Under the pieces are notes generated by a model. That model was not told the origin of the DNA. It saw nothing but the letters and a program-made list of their open reading frames with translations, and made no database searches. 50,769 nucleotides of DNA from Acidobacteriota bacterium (GTDB lineage: Bacteria; Acidobacteriota; Terriglobia; Terriglobales; Acidobacteriaceae). Positions 1 through 9,426 of this stretch are shown one piece after another. The stretch is from positions 1 through 50,769 of the forward strand of contig QIAJ01000210.1 in NCBI GenBank assembly GCA_003225495.1. Reading direction: 5' to 3'. The position numbers and the translations under genes were made by a program. Position 1 is the stretch's first letter. Each line of letters starts with the position of its first letter.

Positions 1-83
1 CCAGGTCAGGATTGGATCGAGTAGGTACGATTCTGCAATCCCAGTGATTGTCGAATCGGATAAACTTGGGGAGGCTGCCCAGT

Positions 84-168
<85 letters not shown>

Positions 169-352
169 GTTTTTCCAGTTTCCAGCCTTCATGATTGCCG
201 ATTCCGCCCGTAGGGCGTTTCTCTTTTCGAACGTGGTCGCCGCCGATCTGCCGCAAATCTTGAACTCTCTTTACGGATTCCTTATGGACCTTGTGATGAA
301 CTGGCTCTAGTGCGGTTGCTACATCAACCGTCGCGGATGGAGCGCATTTGTC

Positions 353-568
353 ATGTTGGTTCTCGCTGTACGAATACTGGAAACGATATTTGTGGTGGGG
401 GCAGGTGGCTGCGTCCTGGTGCTGGTGCTGACGGCGATTGAAGACGTTCGCACGCTGTTCGGACTGGATGAGAAGGAATACGCGGAGGCTGATTCTGCCG
501 TTCGGCGTCCGATTACTGCGTCGGATTTCGCGGGAACTTCAGGTATGGCAGACGCACACCATCGATGA
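353..568 (+). CDS. small membrane protein, function unknown
   Basis: This 71-aa product has one hydrophobic segment (about residues 3-28) followed by a charged tail starting IEDVRTLFG. A purine-rich GGAG lies about ten bases before the ATG. Its last 56 bases overlap the 3' end of the convergent exported protein. The segment looks like a single-pass membrane anchor with a short cytoplasmic tail. I recognise no named family, and the low-complexity C-terminus inside the neighbouring gene means the end could be different. Confidence 0.5.
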   Translation: MLVLAVRILETIFVVGAGGCVLVLVLTAIEDVRTLFGLDEKEYAEADSAVRRPITASDFAGTSGMADAHHR

Positions 569-2051
569 GAACCTGGTCGGCGCGGATGTTCTCCGGCGCT
601 TCGAAGCCTTTTGCTCCGGCGTTGGTAACAAAATCGTCCTGATCGACGCCGTCACCGCTCACTCCCAAGCCTCCCACTAACACTCCATTCTTATAGAGCG
701 GCACACTTCCCGGGAAAAATATAACTCCATTCTGATTGATACCGGGAGGTTCACTTCCCTGAGTGCATGGATGCGTGACATCAAAAGTGTAGAGATTGAA
801 AAACGGGCCAGGTCCTGAACCGTCGATGCCGGGCGGGAAAAAGGGCTGGCTTCCGAATCCGATAGTCCGGTTGGTTACCGCTGTGCCAGCCGGAACCCCT
901 GGCAGGTCAGACGTTCCCGCAGCATTGCTGAAATAGATTACGTTGCGAGCCTTGGCTACGGCGACGTCGATACTAAAGACGGTTGCGTCAGCCATGCGGT
1001 GCAGACCGAGCACTGTGCCATCAAGGTCGGTGACCGCAATCGTCATTTTTGTACGGGAACTGGGAGGCAGTCGAATCACGGCACGCGTGATGTCAGCGGT
1101 GGCTACTGCCTGATTGATGATGCCCGCGATATCGGCTTGAGTCAGGCCGGAAGCTCCAGCGGTTGGGCCGGCCAGATCGCCTTCCGGCGGAAGCGTACCA
1201 GCGACTGGACCGATCGAGTACGCTCCGGCCGTTGTGCCGGGGCCGATGCCGTTCGGGGGAGTGGTCTGGTTTACGAATGGCAAGGAAATTCCGCCGATGA
1301 TCACGACTCCGGGCGGAGGAAGTTGCGATGGATCCGGCAGCAAGCCCGACTGAGAAGCTCCCGAGAAGGCCGCGAATTCGGATGCATCTGAGGAGGCTGT
1401 CACTACTCCTACTCCACCGACCACGTGACCGTTCTTGAAGAGCGGAACTCCTCCGGGATTCACGGCGGCCGGATCGCTGTCAGAGGTGTTCGCTTTGCCG
1501 GTGATGATGCCTAAGCCCAGACTCAGACCGTCAATCGAACGGGCAGGATCGACGTTTTTTCCGGGTAAGAAAGCGGCGTTCAGCTGACAGCCACGATTGG
1601 AATCTTCGATTCCGTAGAGATCGCCGTTGGGAGCGTTGGTGACTCCGGGCGGAAAGTGGATGCCACTAATGAAGCGGACCGTGCGTGTCGAAAGCGGCGC
1701 CTGATCGTTGCTGAAGAACGCCGCGGTGCGCGCTTGGGCGACGGCAAGTTCCTTACTGTCGACTGCGGCTCCGAAGTTACCCGTCGAGGTCGCCGGTGCT
1801 CCCGAGTTCTGAAATATCGCCAGGATCTTTCCTGCACGATCGGCTACCGCTACAACCATAGGAACGTTCAAGGATCGTGCAGCATTCTCGACAACGAGTT
1901 GTACTTCGGCGGCCGTCAGAGGAACGGGAGGCGGCGGAGGGTTGGCAGGCGTGTGAGCGACGCTCCCGCAGGAGACCGACAGGGTTGCAAACAGAAGAAC
2001 AAAGATCGAGGAGACAATCGAAGCGGATCGACGATACCGGTAGTGATTCAT
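513..2051 (-). CDS. exported protein with two GlcG/HbpS-like domains
   Basis: The 512-aa protein starts with a signal peptide that ends near Cys28 (SVSCGS); the -3 position of this possible lipobox is atypical. After a proline linker there are two related domains: residues about 45-240 (starting LTAAEVQ, with VAVADRAG) and about 300-505 (LTQADIA, with IAVTDLDG). Both resemble the GlcG/HbpS family (haem-degrading, DUF336), small domains that bind haem or other cofactors. Each copy ends with a glycine-rich PLYKNG/PLFKNG then VGGVGV/VGGLGV motif, which is typical of the family. Tandem fusion of the domain is less usual than single copies. Ligand and role are unknown; export to the periplasm or membrane surface is inferred. 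Confidence 0.8.
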   Translation of the reverse strand: MNHYRYRRSASIVSSIFVLLFATLSVSCGSVAHTPANPPPPPVPLTAAEVQLVVENAARSLNVPMVVAVADRAGKILAIFQNSGAPATSTGNFGAAVDSKELAVAQARTAAFFSNDQAPLSTRTVRFISGIHFPPGVTNAPNGDLYGIEDSNRGCQLNAAFLPGKNVDPARSIDGLSLGLGIITGKANTSDSDPAAVNPGGVPLFKNGHVVGGVGVVTASSDASEFAAFSGASQSGLLPDPSQLPPPGVVIIGGISLPFVNQTTPPNGIGPGTTAGAYSIGPVAGTLPPEGDLAGPTAGASGLTQADIAGIINQAVATADITRAVIRLPPSSRTKMTIAVTDLDGTVLGLHRMADATVFSIDVAVAKARNVIYFSNAAGTSDLPGVPAGTAVTNRTIGFGSQPFFPPGIDGSGPGPFFNLYTFDVTHPCTQGSEPPGINQNGVIFFPGSVPLYKNGVLVGGLGVSGDGVDQDDFVTNAGAKGFEAPENIRADQVLIDGVRLPYLKFPRNPTQ

Positions 2052-2278
2052 GCCACCTCGACCGGACGTGCGTCGTCCGCGAGGTGCTGCAAGAAATGTA
2101 GACGGTTCATGTCTAGCGGGAATGTTAATACGGCCGCGAAGAGAAACTACGGTGCCGATACTTTCGTGTAACCACAGTTGACACCCCGGAAGGCTCGTAA
2201 CGTTGACATTCCATTCCGCTATGAAACAATTTGCCTATCCTCCACGAAAAAATAATAGAAAGCCGGAAGGGGCCTGTC

Positions 2279-3085
2279 TTGAATCCGCTCAGACAATTTA
2301 TCGCCGCAGTACTGTGTCTCATGCTATCGCCGCTGCCTGCGCTGTGCGCGGGAAGCCAAACGGCGGGCCAGATCAGCGCTTTGATTCCATCGGCCACGCG
2401 CAACGCTCAGCCCGCAAAAGTGAAGGACGATCTTTCATGGAATGACCTGCTCAAAACCGAGCAAAAGGGCCGCCTGCGCGCTGGTTTGACCGATGGGTCA
2501 ATCCTCAGTCTGGGTTCGAACAGCGAATTGCGGGTTGTGCAGCATGACAGCGCGTCGCAGCAGACTTCGCTGGAGGTCGATTTCGGCAAGGTGCGGAGCA
2601 AGGTCGTCAAGATCACGCAGCCCAACGGCAAGTTTGAAATGAAGACGCCAAATGCGGTAATCGGTGTGATCGGCACGGATTTCTACGTAGGTTATGAAGC
2701 GAACAAGACGACCGTGATCTGCTACACGGGCAAAGTGTGGGTTAGTCCGCTGGGCGACGCAAAGGTCGTGAAGAATTCGAGCCAGAGTTCAGACAGTCAG
2801 ATTCAGGTCAATGCCGGGCAGATGGTCGTGATCAGTTCTGAGATACCTCCAGCGGGTTTTCAGCCGCAGTCCACGCCACCGGACGTGCAAAGGGCCAGCG
2901 CCGAAGATACTTCGGTCCCCGATGCCGTTCCGGCGATTCATCATGCACATCTGGTGCGCGACATTATTATCGGTGTTGGAGTTGCAGCGGCCGGCTGGGC
3001 AGTGGCGGTTACGCAACTGAACACGAGTACGCCCGCTCCCCGGCCGCCGAGCTGTCCTAATCCGCAGAACCCGAAGTGCGGATAG
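2279..3085 (+). CDS. FecR-domain secreted protein
   Basis: I start this at a TTG (2279) preceded by GGAAGG; an upstream TTG at 2231 is in frame but lacks a good site. The 268-aa product opens with a signal peptide (RQFIAAVLCLML, cut near ALCAG). Residues about 60-185 form a FecR-type domain: a tract of alternating charged and hydrophobic strands with LTDGSILSLGSNSELRV and a TPNAVIGVIGTDFYV motif, as in periplasmic FecR proteins. The C-terminus has a hydrophobic stretch (IIIGVGVAAAGWAVAV) and a proline-rich tail. It ends 24 bases before a CHASE2 cyclase. FecR genes next to CHASE2 cyclases recur in bacteria, so the two probably sense something at the envelope together; the ligand is unknown. 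Confidence 0.82.
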   Translation: MNPLRQFIAAVLCLMLSPLPALCAGSQTAGQISALIPSATRNAQPAKVKDDLSWNDLLKTEQKGRLRAGLTDGSILSLGSNSELRVVQHDSASQQTSLEVDFGKVRSKVVKITQPNGKFEMKTPNAVIGVIGTDFYVGYEANKTTVICYTGKVWVSPLGDAKVVKNSSQSSDSQIQVNAGQMVVISSEIPPAGFQPQSTPPDVQRASAEDTSVPDAVPAIHHAHLVRDIIIGVGVAAAGWAVAVTQLNTSTPAPRPPSCPNPQNPKCG

Positions 3086-3109
3086 GCAATTGCGCCGTCA
3101 GCTGGGATC

Positions 3110-5485
3110 ATGATGGTCATGACGCTGCGCGAGCAAAGGTGGTCCCGCTGGTCGCGATGGCTGGGGAAGTTCCCGGCGCGCCAGATTGATCTGGCACTAG
3201 CGTTACTGGTCACATTGACCGGGCTGATCCTGTTTGCGTTCGCTGGAATCGGCGGCAGCACTCGCGCCGGGTTTCTTTTCCTCCAAAATGTGGAGCAGCG
3301 CTCGCTGGACATGCGCTTTGCCGCGCGCGGAGAGCGTCCGCATGACGAGCGCATTGTCATTGTCGGGATCGACGAGAAAACGCTTCAGAACGTCGGAGCG
3401 TTTCCGCTTCCACGAACTTCTTACGCAACGTTAGTCCAGAAACTGAGCACTGGTGGCGCGGGTGTGATTGCCTTTGACGCCACTTTTCCTACTCCCGAAA
3501 ATAATTCTGCTGCGCAGGCTCTTGGGAAACTACAGCGCGAACTTGGTCCGTCTGCGCCGGCGGGAATTACGGCGAAGATCAAGCAATTCGAGTCGGCCGG
3601 AGATCACGATGCGATGTTTGCCGCGGCGTTACAACAGTCGGGAAGAGTCGTGCTCGGCCATCTTTTTCTCGACCGGGACCGCGCCCAGGCTTCCGATGCA
3701 AAACGGTCGGAGGAGTACTTCAACATCGTGTGGGCAAAAGCGTTTCCGCAAGTGTTGAAGGTCAAGTCGAAAGGACGGGACTTCGACTTGAGCCGCGCCT
3801 GGATCGACAACGGCGGAAATGCTTACCCCGGCGCGGAAGCCAATCTGGCGTTGCTCGCTGAAGCGGCGGCCTCGTACGGTTTCTTCAACACCACCCCGGA
3901 TGCGGACGGCACGTTGCGGCGCGCATTGCTGATGGTTCGCTATCAGGATCAGGATTTCTTTCCTTCGCTCGCGATGCAGACACTGCGGGAGTACGAAAAG
4001 ATTCCTGATCAGGAGATTGCCGCCTACATTTCAGAAAACGGCTTGGAGCGCATCCAGTTTGGCCGGCACAACTTTCGGCCCTGGCATGATGGCAGCGTCC
4101 TCATTAACTACACCGGGCCTTACCATACCTACCGCCACTATTCGATGTGGGACGTGCTCAATGGCGCCGTGCAGCCCGAGACGTTCAAAGACAAGATCGT
4201 GCTGGTCGGCGGGACCGCGCTCGGCATCGGCGATTTACGAAGCACGCCGTTTCAGAAGCAGGATGCGGGTTACATGGGTGTCGAGGTTCACGCCAACATC
4301 ATCGACAACCTCCTGCACAGCGACGAAAAGGGACGCAGCTTTCTCACGCGTGGCCTGTATGAGGAGATGATCGACACCGGAATCATCGTGCTGTTTGGGC
4401 TGGTCTTCGGATTCTGGTTCAGCCGGGTCAAGCCGCTCTACTCAACCATCTCTGTATTTGTGACTCTCGGTGTGTTCGCATGGTTCATCTATTTCAGCTT
4501 CGCGCGTTGGGGGCTGTGGCTGAGTTGCGTGATTCCTGCGGGCACGCTGGTCGTGAACTACGCAGTCATCACTAGTTTCCGCATGATCTTTGAAGAAGGC
4601 GAGAAACGAAAAATCCGCAAAACGTTCGGTCAGTATCTCTCGCCGGGCGTGATCGCGCTGATCGAAAAGGATCCGCAGAAATACATCCGTCCGGGCGGGG
4701 AGACGAAAGACCTCACCGTGATGTTCAGCGATATCCGCGGCTTTACGACGATGTCGGAGGGCCTGACGGCGGACGAGCTGGTGCTCCTGCTGAATGAATA
4801 TCTCGGTGAGATGACCGAGGTAATTTTTCACAACCTGGGCACACTGGACAAATATATCGGCGACGCCATCATGGCATTCTGGGGGTCGCCTTATCCTCAG
4901 GACGATCATGCGTATCGTGCCTGCATGTGCGCATTGCAGATGATCAAGGCACTGGACAAGCTCAACATCAAGTGGAAGGCGGAGGGCCGCAAGCAGATCG
5001 CAATCGGCGTTGGATTGAACACCGGTCCGGTCAACGTGGGCAATATGGGTTCCGCGAAGCGCCTGGCGTGGACTGTGATGGGCGACAACGTCAACCTCGC
5101 GTCCCGCCTGGAGGGAATCACCAAGGAATATCGCGGCCGCATCGTGATCAGCGAAGGGACGTATCGGCAAGTCGCCGACAAATTCGTCTGCCGTGATCTC
5201 GACAAGATTCGCGTCAAGGGCAAGAACCTGCCCGTTACGATCTACGAACTGCTGGACTTCGCCGAAAATAGAGATAAGTACGAGCCGCTGCTGTCTCGCT
5301 ACAACCACGCCATGGAAGCCTATCGCGCGCAGAACTGGCAGGAGGCGGCCAGCCGTCTGGGAGAAATGCTGACCCACTTTCCGGACGATGGCCCTACCCA
5401 GATTTTTATGGATCGGGTATTGGAGTTTATGCAGAACGCGCCTGAGGCGGATTGGGATGGAGTTTACGTGATGAAGACGAAATAG
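3110..5485 (+). CDS. CHASE2-domain class III adenylate cyclase
   Basis: A 791-aa membrane signalling enzyme. An N-terminal membrane helix (about 28-48) leads into a periplasmic CHASE2 sensor (about 60-415, with IVIVGIDEKTL, GVIAFDATFP and KIVLVGGTALG). Three membrane helices follow (about 420-490), then a class III nucleotidyl cyclase domain (about 530-720). Metal-binding Asp residues sit in FSDIRGFT and YIGDAIMAFWG. The Lys of DKYIGD and the Thr of WTVMGD fit adenylate rather than guanylate specificity. The transition-state Asn and Arg are in NLASRLEG. A short helical tail follows. It probably turns ATP into cAMP in response to a periplasmic cue. It is likely cotranscribed with the FecR gene just upstream. 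ATGs at 3113 or 3119 are alternative starts. Confidence 0.92.
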   Translation: MMVMTLREQRWSRWSRWLGKFPARQIDLALALLVTLTGLILFAFAGIGGSTRAGFLFLQNVEQRSLDMRFAARGERPHDERIVIVGIDEKTLQNVGAFPLPRTSYATLVQKLSTGGAGVIAFDATFPTPENNSAAQALGKLQRELGPSAPAGITAKIKQFESAGDHDAMFAAALQQSGRVVLGHLFLDRDRAQASDAKRSEEYFNIVWAKAFPQVLKVKSKGRDFDLSRAWIDNGGNAYPGAEANLALLAEAAASYGFFNTTPDADGTLRRALLMVRYQDQDFFPSLAMQTLREYEKIPDQEIAAYISENGLERIQFGRHNFRPWHDGSVLINYTGPYHTYRHYSMWDVLNGAVQPETFKDKIVLVGGTALGIGDLRSTPFQKQDAGYMGVEVHANIIDNLLHSDEKGRSFLTRGLYEEMIDTGIIVLFGLVFGFWFSRVKPLYSTISVFVTLGVFAWFIYFSFARWGLWLSCVIPAGTLVVNYAVITSFRMIFEEGEKRKIRKTFGQYLSPGVIALIEKDPQKYIRPGGETKDLTVMFSDIRGFTTMSEGLTADELVLLLNEYLGEMTEVIFHNLGTLDKYIGDAIMAFWGSPYPQDDHAYRACMCALQMIKALDKLNIKWKAEGRKQIAIGVGLNTGPVNVGNMGSAKRLAWTVMGDNVNLASRLEGITKEYRGRIVISEGTYRQVADKFVCRDLDKIRVKGKNLPVTIYELLDFAENRDKYEPLLSRYNHAMEAYRAQNWQEAASRLGEMLTHFPDDGPTQIFMDRVLEFMQNAPEADWDGVYVMKTK

Positions 5486-5822
5486 GGACGAGATGAAAAT
5501 CTCCGCAACTTGCTTGGTAAGTTGGTTGGTAACCTGCGGGTTGCAGGCGATGAAAGGCCTACAATTTTGATGCTTCCGTCGCACAACGATTCACTAGATA
5601 CTTTCTACTAACTGTCCTGTAGTACGTGTGCCTTTCTAACGAAAACCTACAATATTATTGTTATTGACAACAGTGGCGCGAGGGATAGACTGTCACCCTA
5701 CGACTGCAACGCTCGCTGTGCGGGAACTTCCCTGAATGCGCCAAACCCATTTGCGATGGGTTGCGGCCAAATTTGGTAGACAAGCAAGCAGGAACGACAC
5801 GTTCGATCGGGAAGGATTTTTA
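5486..5822 (+). other. 337-bp intergenic region with leader structures
   Basis: No gene is seen here. It holds a candidate promoter (5664-5691), a perfect 7-bp hairpin AACCCAT-ttgcg-ATGGGTT (5744-5762), a 10-bp palindrome CCAAATTTGG (5767-5776), and a ribosome-binding site GGAAGG close to the ATG at 5823. Weak short hairpins lie just after the cyclase stop but lack a U-run. I could not match the leader to a known riboswitch. Confidence 0.4.
5664..5691 (+). promoter_or_regulatory. candidate sigma70-type promoter
   Basis: A perfect TTGACA (5664-5669) is followed after 16 bases by TAGACT (5686-5691), which keeps the most important -10 positions. It would drive the GloVer-repeat gene with a leader of about 120 bases. 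Confidence 0.4.
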
Positions 5823-6950
5823 ATGACTTCAGCCGAAATGATTCGCTCTCACGGCAGTTTGCCCTCGCGCATTAGACTCGCGGCTCGGCTGTTATTTGCG
5901 TCCCGCGCGTTTGACGTGCTGGCGGTTCTCGCTGGGCTGCTGCTTCTCGCCGTTCAGCCCATGCCCGCTGGGACCTACACCATCCTCTATCCTTTCAGCG
6001 GTGGCAGTGACGGCGGCAAGCCTACATCCCGCCTGATCTTAGACGCTGCCGGAAGCTTGTACGGAACTACTGAGGGTGGCGGTTTAGGGTTCGGAACTGT
6101 ATTTGAGCTTTCGCCGAATGGTGCCGGAGGTTGGAATGAGACGGTCCTTTACAGCTTTGCAGGCGGAGTCGATGGATCCTCTCCGCAGCACGCTGGAGTC
6201 ATCTTTGACGGTGCCGGCAACCTTTATGGAACTACACGTTACGGTGGTTCTAAGAACCATGGGACGGTCTTCAAACTCACCCGCGCGGGTAACGTTTGGA
6301 CCAAGACCGTTCTCCACAGCTTTGGAGGCAGTAAGACCGAAGGATGCTATCCGGAAAGCGGGTTGATCATTGACAATCTCGGCAATCTCTACGGTACAAC
6401 CCACGCATGCGGAGGCACGAGAGGAACGGTTTTTGAGATGAGCCCCTCGGGTGGTGGCAACTGGACGGAGCGCATTATATATGGCGTGGCGACCAGCTTT
6501 GCCGGGTTAATCATGGATGCTGCGGGAAATATCTTTGGTACTTCAAGGGACAACAAACTATTCGAACTGTCCCCCAACGGCAGCGGTGGTTGGAACGCGA
6601 GTGTGATTCATGTCTTCACCGGAACTCCGTTTGATGGTGGCGATCCGGAGGGCAATCTGGTGTTTGACAATGCCGGAAATCTTTACGGAACCACAGTGCA
6701 CGGAGGCGCCAATGGCCGCGGAACAGTCTATAAGATGAGTCACGGTCCAAGCGGATGGAATGAGCAGCTTCTCTATTCGTTCCAGTGCTGCAGCACCACC
6801 CTGCATTCGCCTATCGGAGGCGTTGTCCTGGATGCGTCTGGCAACATCTACGGAACTGCGACCTTAGGGGCCTACTACGGGGGAATCTTTGAGTTGGTAG
6901 CTTCAAAATGTGCATACTTTCGATTTCAGCGGTTGGTATTCCCTTGCTAG
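5823..6950 (+). CDS. GloVer-repeat exported protein, frameshifted near its end
   Basis: The start at 5823 is preceded by GGAAGG; an in-frame upstream ATG at 5736 lacks such a site. The 375-aa open frame has a long N-region and a hydrophobic segment (about 25-50) as a signal or anchor. It then carries about seven copies of a roughly 45-residue repeat built on GLIxDxAGNLYGTT, GTVFELSPNG and VLYSF. This is the repeat of 'choice-of-anchor GloVer-containing' proteins, probably a beta-propeller-like surface protein of unknown role. The frame breaks near 6900. In another frame the repeat goes on (HTFDFSGWYSL, then DNAGNLYGT) to a stop at 7038. Span 5823-7038 is 1216 bases, one more than a multiple of three, so one extra base would explain it. 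Confidence 0.75.
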   Translation: MTSAEMIRSHGSLPSRIRLAARLLFASRAFDVLAVLAGLLLLAVQPMPAGTYTILYPFSGGSDGGKPTSRLILDAAGSLYGTTEGGGLGFGTVFELSPNGAGGWNETVLYSFAGGVDGSSPQHAGVIFDGAGNLYGTTRYGGSKNHGTVFKLTRAGNVWTKTVLHSFGGSKTEGCYPESGLIIDNLGNLYGTTHACGGTRGTVFEMSPSGGGNWTERIIYGVATSFAGLIMDAAGNIFGTSRDNKLFELSPNGSGGWNASVIHVFTGTPFDGGDPEGNLVFDNAGNLYGTTVHGGANGRGTVYKMSHGPSGWNEQLLYSFQCCSTTLHSPIGGVVLDASGNIYGTATLGAYYGGIFELVASKCAYFRFQRLVFPC

Positions 6951-7245
6951 CATGATTCGGGACAATGCAGGCAATCTCTATGGCACGGTATTGCTTAGCG
7001 GCAGGGGTCAGGGAGATGTGTTTGCGCTGATTCAGTAGCTCTACAGAGGTAATGAACTCCGGCGCCCTTTGCGGTTGCGAACTGCCGTTTAATAGAATTT
7101 GCTCACGGAAAACCGAGGAGTGACTTACCAAGAAAGAAATACAGCACCTTCCCTTGCGCTTGTCCTTAGTGACGAACCGTAGTCCCTTTCCGAGGTTTCC
7201 TTTGCACCTGCACCGTCGCTATGGTACGAAGGGAACTGACTCTCC

Positions 7246-9426
7246 TTGGGATGGTGCTCACGGGTGCAGACAGGCGGACGCTCGCTCTGGTGGTCCGTTT
7301 TGTGTCTGCCATGGTTCGGGATTTTTCTGCTGCTTGTTCTCGCCACTCCGATTTTCGCTCGTCAGGTTCCAGGCGGCCGTCGCCTTCCAGAACGTTCTCC
7401 GGCCAGCACCGCTTCGTTGCAAGGATTAATTCGCGATTCGCAGGGGCATGGGATTCCCGGCGTCCAACTTGATTTGCGGAATACGAGTAGCGGCCAACAC
7501 TACATTGTCGCTACAAATGCCGAAGGCATCTTCCGCCTGCGTGATGTCCGGCTGGGAACCTATGAGGTCAAGTTCACGCGGGAACACTTCGAGACGCAGA
7601 CGATTTCCGACTTCAAGGTGAGCGGCCCGATCGCCGTTCTCGAACTTGTGCTGCGTGAGTCGAGCGAAGTGGTTCGGGCTGCAACGTGTTCGTCCGGCGT
7701 GCCGGGAATGCCATGTGCTGCGCCTGGTAGTCCTGGTACGCCTTATCCCGGAATCGGTCGCCCACTTCCTCAAGAGGCGGCCACACAAATTTCGACGGAG
7801 CAAATTCCGCGCGCCTCCGCCAACTTCTCGCCCAACCCCGACCGCTGGGACATCGCCATGCCCGACTGGCGCCGCTACGAGATGCAGCCCGATGCGCCTT
7901 ACGTGAAAGGCCACTGGTACGATCCCTACAACCGCAACAAGCTCAAAGGGGATTATCCAATTTTCGGCCAGCGCTGGTTTTTCAATTTCACGGGGACGAG
8001 CGAAACCGGATTCGACGGCCGCCGCCTTCCCACCCCAAGCGGCCTCAGTTCCGATCCCGGCGACAGCGGCTTCTTCGGACGCGGCGAGCAGGCCTTTGTA
8101 TCCGAGAATCTGCGGCTGTCTTTCGACTTGTTCCGCGGCGACACCAGTTTCCGTCCTGTCGACTTTCGCGTCCGCATCACGCCGGAGATTAATCTCAATT
8201 TTCTGCAAACCCGCGAGCGCGGCCTCGTGAATATCGACACGCGCAAGGGAACAAACCGCTTCGACACGCATATCGGATTGCAGGAAGCATTCGTCGAAGC
8301 CAAGATTCACGACCTCAGTCCGAATTACGACTTCGTGTCAGTGCGCGCCGGAATCCAACAGTTCAGCAGCGACTTTCGCGGATTTATTTTTTCTGAGGAG
8401 CAGCCGGGGGTTCGTGTCTTTGGCAATCTGCGTTCCAACCGCTTTGCATATAACGTCGCGTGGTTTGATCTTTTAGAGAAAAATACTAATAGCGGTCTGA
8501 ACTCATTTCACAAACGCGGACAGCAGGTCTATGTCGCGAATTTGTACATCCAGGATTTCGTCGCCAAGGGCTACACCACCGAGTTCAGTTTCCACTACAA
8601 CCGGGACGACGCCAGCATCCACTACGACGACAACGGCTTTCTCGTGCGTCCAGCGCCGGTTGGTGCAGTGGTAAATGGCACGGTCCATCCGCACAACATA
8701 CGCGCCTACTATCTGGGATGGACGGGCAACGGCCACATCGGACGTATCAACGTCAGCAATGCCTTTTATCAAGCGTTGGGGCACGACGACTTCAATACGA
8801 TCGCGGGCCGGCGGGTCGATATCAATGCGCGGATGGGCGCGCTCGAAGTGTCGATCGATAAGGACTGGGCGCGTTTCCGCGCATCCTTCTTCTACGCCTC
8901 CGGTGATTCCAGCAATCGCTCGGGCGCCTCCCGCACGGACGGCACGGCACGCGGCTTCGATTCGATCGTGGATGATATGCACTTCGCCGGGAGTGAAAAC
9001 AGCTTCTGGGATCATGAAGGCATCCGCCTCACGGCGACTGGAGTAGGGCTGGTTTCGCCGATGAGCTTATTGCCTGATCTGCGGTCGAGTAAAGAAGAAG
9101 GTCAGGCGAACTTCGTTAACCCGGGAATTTATATTTTCAATCTCGGAGCGGACTTCGAAGTAACTCCAAAGCTGCGCGCCTTCCTCAACTCTAACTATCT
9201 GCGATTTGATCGTACGGAGCCGTTGGAATTGTTGCTATTTCAGCGGCCGATCCGCCACAGCATTGGGACGGACGTTGGCACGGGCTTCGAGTATCGCCCG
9301 CCTCTGAGTGAGAACATCGTGATCCGAGGCGGAGCATCGGCGTTGTTGCCCGGGCAAAGCTTGCAGGATATTTACAACGGCAGAGTTTTATTTTCGTTGT
9401 TCGCGAAAGTGAAGTTTCAGTTTTGA
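7246..9426 (+). CDS. outer-membrane beta-barrel protein with N-terminal carboxypeptidase-regulatory domain
   Basis: A 726-aa product starting at TTG, with AAGGG about 12 bases upstream. The exact start is uncertain, because the ATG at 7221 is in another frame. A signal peptide ([20 protein letters not shown]) is followed by a carboxypeptidase-regulatory-like Ig fold (about 58-140: [18 protein letters not shown], then [15 protein letters not shown]). The rest (about 190-726) is rich in amphipathic strands with aromatic girdles and ends in VKFQF, the terminal Phe expected for an outer-membrane barrel. It resembles alginate-export-type porins rather than TonB receptors, as no plug motif is visible. 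Its stop overlaps the start of the secreted multiheme cytochrome (TTGA), so the two are probably made together. A porin-cytochrome role is inferred. Confidence 0.75.
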   Translation: MGWCSRVQTGGRSLWWSVLCLPWFGIFLLLVLATPIFARQVPGGRRLPERSPASTASLQGLIRDSQGHGIPGVQLDLRNTSSGQHYIVATNAEGIFRLRDVRLGTYEVKFTREHFETQTISDFKVSGPIAVLELVLRESSEVVRAATCSSGVPGMPCAAPGSPGTPYPGIGRPLPQEAATQISTEQIPRASANFSPNPDRWDIAMPDWRRYEMQPDAPYVKGHWYDPYNRNKLKGDYPIFGQRWFFNFTGTSETGFDGRRLPTPSGLSSDPGDSGFFGRGEQAFVSENLRLSFDLFRGDTSFRPVDFRVRITPEINLNFLQTRERGLVNIDTRKGTNRFDTHIGLQEAFVEAKIHDLSPNYDFVSVRAGIQQFSSDFRGFIFSEEQPGVRVFGNLRSNRFAYNVAWFDLLEKNTNSGLNSFHKRGQQVYVANLYIQDFVAKGYTTEFSFHYNRDDASIHYDDNGFLVRPAPVGAVVNGTVHPHNIRAYYLGWTGNGHIGRINVSNAFYQALGHDDFNTIAGRRVDINARMGALEVSIDKDWARFRASFFYASGDSSNRSGASRTDGTARGFDSIVDDMHFAGSENSFWDHEGIRLTATGVGLVSPMSLLPDLRSSKEEGQANFVNPGIYIFNLGADFEVTPKLRAFLNSNYLRFDRTEPLELLLFQRPIRHSIGTDVGTGFEYRPPLSENIVIRGGASALLPGQSLQDIYNGRVLFSLFAKVKFQF

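Noticed and set aside
4442-5584. A 380-aa open frame on the - strand
   Set aside because: It is antisense to the cyclase domain, which has intact catalytic motifs; the frame is open only because of high GC.
5823-7038. Tandem DNA repeats or a CRISPR array
   Set aside because: The periodicity belongs to the protein repeat of the GloVer family, and the DNA copies diverge and lack spacers.
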